Source: Schistosoma haematobium
Taxonomy: Eukaryota > Platyhelminthes > Trematoda > Strigeidida > Schistosomatidae
Assembly: GCF_000699445.3 (NCBI RefSeq)
Contig: NC_067196.1
Location: 4,725,616-4,789,615, forward strand
Direction: 5' to 3'
DNA length: 64,000 nucleotides
A model generated the notes under the pieces. The model had not been told where the DNA came from and made no database searches. It saw only the letters and a program-made list of their open reading frames with translations. Shown here in pieces: positions 58,213-64,000 of the stretch (positions within the stretch are counted from its first letter, which is position 1; each line of letters starts with the position of its first letter). The position numbers and the translations under genes were made by a program.

Positions 58213-58345
58213 ATCACAATTGATTGATCACTGGGTGGTGATCAATGTCTTGCTTGTCTAGTCCTTATTAGTGCAGATCGAATGCTATCGACCACGTTGC
58301 AATGGTCAATGAACGAGCTCATAATAAGTGTCATATGTGTTTAAG
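58213..58345. repeat. Interspersed repeat I, copy 1
   Basis: GATCACTGGGTGGTGATCAA and GCAGATCGAATGCTATCGAC recur at 61500-61590. Confidence 0.6.
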
Positions 58346-58639
58346 TCACTTTGATAAGATTAATTAAATGGTATATTTATTCAACGATAAATGTATCAAG
58401 TCAAAGATTGGTGAGCCAATAATAGTTTACACTTTCTTATACATCCTAATCCTGTTAGATACAATGTAGTGTTCATGATGACTTTTGGAATGATAGACCT
58501 AGTATTTTATAAGTTATTAACATACAAATTGTGGTGAAAAGATGAACATTAAAAGTATATTTATGTTTTAAACTAATAACTACAATTTTAAATCTATTCA
58601 TTTTATCGGACAAGACGAGATAGGAAAATGTTTAAGGTG

Positions 58640-58880
58640 GGATTAGAAAGATTTTAGCATAAAAAATATCAAAATCACCGTGGTGCAAATGATATATCAA
58701 CTCTGGGATACAAGTAGACTAAGCTGATGAGTTCCAAATAGGACGACGTGTAAATCATGGAACACACTGCTAGCGCCATCCCATCTATTTTATGTAAACT
58801 TATGTCATCATGGCAATATAGAAGCAATCCACATAGGATGCATATGTGACAATTAAAACTGATCAAATTTTAGTCAATTT
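58640..58880 (+). mobile_element. SINE-A, decayed
   Basis: Hammerhead relic at 58708-58760 with CTGATGA and GTTC/GGAC, but GAAA is reduced to GA. Post-ribozyme ACTGCTAGCGCCATCCCATC and later GCATATGTGACAATTAAAAC. Confidence 0.65.
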
Positions 58881-59454
58881 ATCAACACTGAGATAATTAA
58901 AACTATTATCAAATAAATTAATAATTACATAGTTTAAAAAATAACATGGTAATGAAAGGTATTTGGGGTGTAGGTGAGATGTCCTCCTGTTTATTGTACA
59001 GTAGTTCTCTCTGTAAAACATAGTTTATGGAAACAGTTAGCATGTGTAGTTCGAAGGTACTTTCATAATAGACATCCTTGATACATTATTCGTGTATTAT
59101 GGAAAGATCAAGTGACAGATGTTGAGGTTAAGTAAAAATATTTATTCAGTTGAGGAACTTGTAAATCTTGAACAACTACGAGGATTAGAACATGTGTTGT
59201 GTGTGTCTAATCACCACATACCTCAGTGATACTGCTTGTTAATACAAAAGTAAGTTCAACGAAATCTAGGGAATGTCACCTCTCCCCAGTTTCACCTTTA
59301 TGGTCTCTTCGTTTGTGACCTCGCCAAACATGTATGCGCCATAGCCACTGCTCCATGTATATGTGCTTGAACATGGACATGTTCGACCAGAAGCTAATCA
59401 TCTGCTAGCAAATATCTAATTTTGAAGACTTCCTGTTTTTACCCCGTCTCTTAG
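58881..59454. other. Unassigned DNA
   Basis: No supported feature. Confidence 0.4.
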
Positions 59455-59690
59455 TGTCTGTTCAGATAAACGATCGTATGAAACATACGTCTTCAGAATC
59501 CATTCTCATATTTGACTTATGTTAATTCCATTATTTTCGAACGTAAGTTAAGTCGATGATTATATACGAGGGTAGAAGGATGTATATTTCGATAGAACTA
59601 CGATCTAATTGGAGTTATACAGGGTCCAAAAAACTAGAGCCAGGAGCAGCGTTGACTTAACATGAGCCCATAGTGCTGCTTAAGTACTGC
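59455..59690 (+). mobile_element. Foldback element, single arm (empty site for retroposon C)
   Basis: Matches the left arm of 35267-36855 (AATCCATTCTCATATTTGAC, TTAATTCCATTATT, GTTAAGTCGA). It passes directly from GAGGGTAG to AAGGATGTATATTTCGA with no retroposon in between. Confidence 0.7.
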
Positions 59691-60390
59691 AGTATCACAG
59701 AGACAGTGAATCAAGATACCACAGAAGTTACACTCGAATGCTGAGTCGCTGGTTTATACTAGTGAAAAGCATTCGACACAGATTTCGTTATTGCATTTCT
59801 TCCCCCTAATAGGTCAAGCTAGATGCAGTTAAAGACGCCTTTTACTCCTAGTTCCTTTTTGTCTGCTAGTCTCACTGGGCGTAGGAATCTAGATTGGAGT
59901 TTGATATGGATTAATTTGTTGAAAACTCGATTCTGGTGTTTGAATGGGTAGATCTGTGCTCTACACATTACTCTGAGGTTTATTATCTGGCGTCATTTGA
60001 AGCTCTCTTATAAGCCTATTGCTAGATACAGGTACTTTTGTCTAATTATTGATCCCCTAATTAAGAACGCGACTGGCGGCTCTCGAAGTTACATTGTAAG
60101 CACCTGTGGTAACGACATTACTGCACATGTTATTCAATAAACTGAAGGGTACAATACGAGCACATTTAAGGGTGCTGTGTACCTGTGCAGTCGCGCCACA
60201 GGATTCAGTTGTATTATTCAGATTGTAGCGTTAAAGCCTATATGGTGTCTAGTTTCCTGTGAAGCGGGGTTGAGTTGTACTGATTGGGTTATAAACTTTA
60301 AGCCTGAATGGTGTCTGATCCTCCTAAAAACCAAAGTAAAATTACCCTGGCCCGCAAAGCTATATTACATAGCTGAGACTCTCAAATGCC
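59691..60390. other. Unassigned, GC-richer, possible LTR relic
   Basis: ATTCAATAAACTGAAGGGTA and repeated AAGCCTATATGGTGTCT/AAGCCTGAATGGTGTCT blocks (60235 and 60301) suggest a decayed element, but no class can be assigned. Confidence 0.3.
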
Positions 60391-60394
60391 CTTG

Positions 60395-60830
60395 TAAGGC
60401 TGCTCTCCCTCTCGAAATGCTTTCACACAGCCACGCGTATACAGCCAATACCAGGGAAATCCTACTCAGTGCCTTCTCGCACCACGGGTGTTGTTTACGA
60501 AATCGAGATGACGAAGACCGAATGTTTGGCGCTCTAACCGGGTTGATGGACACAGAGGGTACACTTAGAAAATTTGGAAAACCCTGGTTCCGAACGAATG
60601 ATGCACATAGGCTCCAGTTTCCTGAGCGAATAAATGACGTATGAACCAATTGTTGGTCACCGGCTACCATGGGACTACATCTCCTAACGTTACTCCACTG
60701 CCTTGTGGATTAGACCTTTGGATCGAAGGCTCTGGGTGTGGCTCCACAAGAAAACCACCTGTTTCGGTTTGGGCACCCGGGCAGTATTACAGCCCACACA
60801 CAAATCAAGTGACTTGTGTGGCGTTAAATT
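60395..60830 (+). mobile_element. Retroposon C, copy 3
   Basis: Best-preserved copy: CTCTCGAAATGCTTTCACA, ACCACGGGTGTTGTTTACGA, GGTTTGGGCACCCGGGCAGT, and the CAAATCAAGTGACTTGTGTG hairpin. A frame of 155 codons (60177-60644) overlaps it and is partly shared with the 35634 copy (LHHGCCLRNQDDENRMFGAL); coding status is uncertain. Confidence 0.75.
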
Positions 60831-61497
60831 GATCTGAATGAGAGAGATAACTAATAATTCGAGACACTCATCTGACTCCTGATATAATTATGGCAAGGTG
60901 AAAGTGAAATAATTATTGAAATTGTCATCTAGACGAACGTTTTCATATTCTTTTGACAGTCTGTGTCCAGACTGCTGGTTTACAAACTACCGGTAATACT
61001 TCGTAAACAGACTCTAACTTAAAACCTCAACATATGTTAATTACATCACATGATTTACAAATTTCCCTGATTTACGACTTAAAACTAATGATGTGTATGT
61101 ACAAGATTATTAGGTAGAACTTAAGTGTCCTTTTGGTATTGTCTTTTCTGAACTAATTACTGAATCACGAAACTAAATTTCATCAAAAAAAACTAACATT
61201 AACAGTCAAATCATTATAAAACTCAGGTTATCTTCTTTGGCTGTTACTTCTTCGATTAAATTTTTCATAGTGAACACACAACTCCAAGCTGGATAGAGCT
61301 CAGCTCATACTATTTTAGATACATAATTGTCACTATATGAAATTTAGTCAATTAGTAGTATAGAGAAACCTTCCTGAACTGTCATTTATGAGTTGGTTAC
61401 ACACATTATAACTTCTTACTAGTAAGCACATATTTTTTTAAAAAAAGAAAAACTTATGTTAATGATAATGAGTGAAACCGAAAATCTTATTTTGTTC
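60831..61497. other. Unassigned DNA
   Basis: No supported feature. Confidence 0.4.
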
Positions 61498-61595
61498 TTA
61501 CAATTGATTGATCACTGGGTGGTGACCAATGTCATATGTGTCAAGTCCTTATTAGTGCAGATCGAATTCTATCGACCACGAGTGCTAAGTAAGTA
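61498..61595. repeat. Interspersed repeat I, copy 2
   Basis: Matches 58213-58300 (GATCACTGGGTGGTGACCAA, GTCCTTATTAGTGCAGATCG). Confidence 0.6.
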
Positions 61596-61890
61596 GCACG
61601 AAACTCAGGTCCAGGGTTTTCTGTCGACTATCTCCAACTACCATCTAATCAATCTCATTTTGTTCTTTTCAAGTGTCCAAATTATTGATTTTACTTGAAA
61701 TTTTCTTAAGTTATGTAGGTTATTAATTCAAAGTAATGAATAAACAATTATAATGTTATAATGCTGATGAATGTGAAAATATCATTGGATATTGAACATA
61801 TCCTATATATCATTGTTGATTATGTCAATATTTGGCTTTTTACTATCATTATTACTATAACTATTTTGACTCAATTATATTTAATTGTTA

Positions 61891-63143
61891 AACAGGATGA
61901 AGGACTGCGTAGACGCCCAACTTCGAGACCAACAGGCAGGACTCCGTAAGGATCGATCGTGTACAGACCAAATCGCAACTCTACGGATCATTATGGAAAA
62001 ATTAATTGAATGAAATTCATCACTCTACATCAACTTCATTGACTACGAAAAAGCATTTGATAGCGTGGACAGAACAACACTATGGAAGCTTCTTCGACAC
62101 TACGACGTGCCTCAGAAGATAGTCAATATCATACAGAATTCCTGTGATGGATTAAACTGCGAACTCGTGCATGGAGGAAAGTTCATAGACTCGTTCGAAG
62201 CAAACACCTGTGTCAGACAAGGTTGCTTACTCTCACCCTTTCTCTTTCTCCTGGTGATCGACTGGATCATGAAGACGTCAACGTCTGAAGGGAAGCGCGG
62301 GATACAATGGACATCTAAGATGCAGTTGGATGATCTAGACTTCGTAGATGATCTGGCCGTTCTATCCCAAACGCAACATCAGATGCAGGAGAAGACGAAC
62401 AGTGTGGCAGCAGCCTCAGCAGAAGTAGGTCTCAATATACACAAAGGGAAAAGCAGGATTCTCCGATACAACACAGAATGCACCAATCCAATCACAATTG
62501 ACGTAGAAGATTTGGAAGATGTAAAAACATTTACGTATTTGGGCAGCATCATTGATGAACAGGGTGGATCTGATGCAGATGTGAAGGCGCGGATCGGTAA
62601 AGCAAGAGCAGCATATTTACAACTGAGGAACATCTGGAACTCAAAACAACTGTCAACCAACACCAAGGTCAGGATTTTTGATACAAATGTCAAGACAGTT
62701 CTACTGTATGGGGTAGAAACCTGGAGAACTACGAAAGCCATCATCCAGAAGATACAGATGTTTATTAACAGTTATCTACGCAAAATACTTCGGATCCGTT
62801 GGCCGGACACTATCAACAACAATCAACTGTGGGAAAGAACAAACCAGATCCCAGAGGAGGAAGAAATTAAGAAGAAGCACTGGAAGTGGATAGGACACAC
62901 ATTGAGGAAACCACCCCACTGTGTCACAAGACAAGCCCTCACATGGAATCCTGAAGGTCAAAGGAAAAGCGGAAGACCAAAGAGCACATTACGCTAGGAA
63001 ATGGAGATAGACATGAGAGAAATGAACAAGAATTGGATGGAACTAGAAAAGAAGGCCCAGGACAGAGTGGGTTGGAGAATGCTGGTCGGAGGCCTATGCT
63101 CCATTAGGAGTAACAGGCGTAAGTAATTAAGTAAGTAATATTT
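61891..63143 (+). mobile_element. RTE (SR2-like) LINE, longest copy in window
   Basis: 5'-truncated just before the DQQAGLR block and running to the GGAGTAACAGGCGTAAG terminus with GTAA repeats. It carries the C-terminal half of the reverse transcriptase and the post-RT region. Confidence 0.92.
61897..63126 (+). pseudogene. RTE reverse transcriptase, C-terminal half
   Basis: In retrotransposition this protein primes reverse transcription at a nicked target (family knowledge). A single frame runs from MKDCVDAQLRDQQAGLR to the natural TAA at 63124, with two nonsense codons: TGA near 62011 (Trp to stop, between LIE and NSSLY) and TAG at 62995 after STLR. RT motifs in order: [32 protein letters not shown], and the catalytic [10 protein letters not shown] (FVDD, within the usual F/YxDD). 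The post-RT region has [30 protein letters not shown] and the [11 protein letters not shown] block. The N-terminal endonuclease and palm start are missing. Few lesions suggest a fairly young copy. Confidence 0.88.
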
Positions 63144-63295
63144 AATTGACAAGTATAAAAACTGGTTAGGCTATTTATTTTAAATTGTATGCTTAAAATG
63201 AATTTACTTGGAAGTGAGATTCTGAACTTGCTCAGTAATTCACTTAGAAAAGAAAACTTATTTTAAGATAATTGATAAATCAAAGGATGTCGATG
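63144..63295. other. Spacer between RTE and PLE fragments
   Basis: No supported feature. Confidence 0.4.
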
Positions 63296-63299
63296 TATA

Positions 63300-63760
63300 C
63301 AGTTGATGATCATAGGTAACATATCTCAATATCAATACACGTGGACAACTACGGACACTCATTCGATTGGAAAAATGTAGAAATCTTAGACAGAGGAAAC
63401 TCCAAAAACACCAGAGAATTTTTAGAAGCCTGGCACTCAGGTCAATCAGCAATCAACAAGCATATTGAAATCAATCCAATTTATCAACCAATCAGGGAAA
63501 TCATGCACAAATATAGGAACAAAAATCAAACCAATTGAAGACAAAACCAAAACAAAGAAGTAAACAATGATAAATTTAAGATCAATAAGAATCAATCAAC
63601 ATCGAGGTGCACAGAACAAGCTGTGAAACACATATGGAGAAATTTGAACACTTCACTTCTATCTGAAATTTGTACTGATGATATCATTCAGAAGAACAAT
63701 GAAAGCTCCAAGATCAAACCATCCAGCTCAGAGAACAAAACCCCATCAATAACATATCTC
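63300..63760 (+). mobile_element. Penelope-like element, C-terminal end and 3' region
   Basis: 63341-63535 encodes YGHSFDWKNVEILDRGNSKN, then REFLEAWHSGQSAINKHIEI and PIYQPIRE, the PLE GIY-YIG C-terminal signature (SFDW..VEILD, LEAWHS, INRH..). A stop follows, then the non-coding end with CATTCAGAAGAACAATGAAA and CAGCTCAGAGAACAAAAC, which is duplicated in inverted pairs at 10.3 and 44.1 kb. Confidence 0.75.
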
Positions 63761-64000
63761 AGACAATTAAAGTGATAAGGTTTCATAGTATAATTAAACA
63801 GATAGAGCTCTGTTTAAAACATTCATTGTACGATCCTTATATGAGGTCATTGATTTACTGTTTTTTGTGAAGTCATAAACTAAGATGAACTAATTGTTTA
63901 ATATCCTTTATTCTTTGATGGTTCTTTAATTTATCTTAATTTTTGATGGAAGATAACTTGCAAAAAAAAAACTATTATAATTTATTGAGGTTTTTACAAT

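Noticed and set aside
63675..63700. CTGATGATATC...AATGAAAG near the PLE 3' end as a hammerhead
   Set aside because: The inner hairpin exists, but stem I and a suitable cleavage triplet cannot be paired, and the homologous copies at 10.35 and 44.12 kb do not keep the CTGATGA core.

Overview
The window looks like a non-telomeric stretch of a blood-fluke (Schistosoma) genome. It is AT-rich, has no bacterial-style gene order, and almost every recognisable segment is a transposable-element relic of types known from schistosomes: SR2-like RTE LINEs ending in GTAAGTAAG tails, a second LINE family, CR1/SR1-like LINEs, Penelope-like elements (PLEs) with GIY-YIG endonuclease, a Merlin (ISXO2-type) DNA transposon, and two tRNA-headed SINE families carrying hammerhead ribozymes (HHRs). 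One of these matches the Smalpha family of S. mansoni. The species cannot be settled by eye.

Host gene. On the minus strand I can assemble the 3' end of a sperm-tail PG-rich-repeat (STPG-like) gene from four short exons: 34006-33817, 31803-31722, 20553-20449 and 18723-18688. Each has canonical splice sites, the reading phases match across every junction, the PGAY/PGPGTY motifs fall at the right spacing, a stop lies in the last exon and an AATAAA follows it. Two more phase-compatible minus-strand exon candidates of unknown protein lie upstream (45225-45166 and 43074-42994). Much of the window from 18.7 kb to 34 kb is therefore intron.

Layout. 1-13.8 kb: RTE scraps, SINE copies, and a composite 336-bp repeat (D) with a SINE inside it. 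13.8-17.9 kb: a minus-strand PLE split by a plus-strand CR1-like LINE. 18-24.2 kb: last STPG exons, a PLE fragment, a LINE 5' region split by a SINE, and two essentially identical SINEs facing opposite ways. 26-28 kb: second LINE family with RT remains. 30-32 kb: a 5'-truncated PLE with an inverted copy of its own tail. 35-37 kb: a foldback element with a retroposon nested in it, flanked by a 12-bp duplication. 37-39.4 kb: PLE reverse transcriptase and Merlin transposase remains. 39.5-50 kb: SINEs, RTE copies and Merlin-derived MITE-like pieces. 50-61 kb: mostly unassigned DNA, more LINE 3' ends, two further copies of the nested retroposon, and a very long (CTG)n/(CTA)n microsatellite. 61.9-63.8 kb: the best RTE copy (RT C-terminal half) and a PLE end.

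Main point of interest. HHR cores occur about 25 times, in two SINE families with different stem I sequences. One copy (22183-22228) is flawless. Many of these SINEs are 5'-truncated and fused to an inverted copy of their own 3' tail. In two copies this whole inverted-arm structure is enclosed by 15-bp target-site duplications, so it was inserted as one unit. The PLE at 30.6-31.6 kb has the same architecture. This suggests, as inference, that PLE enzymes mobilise the HHR SINEs.
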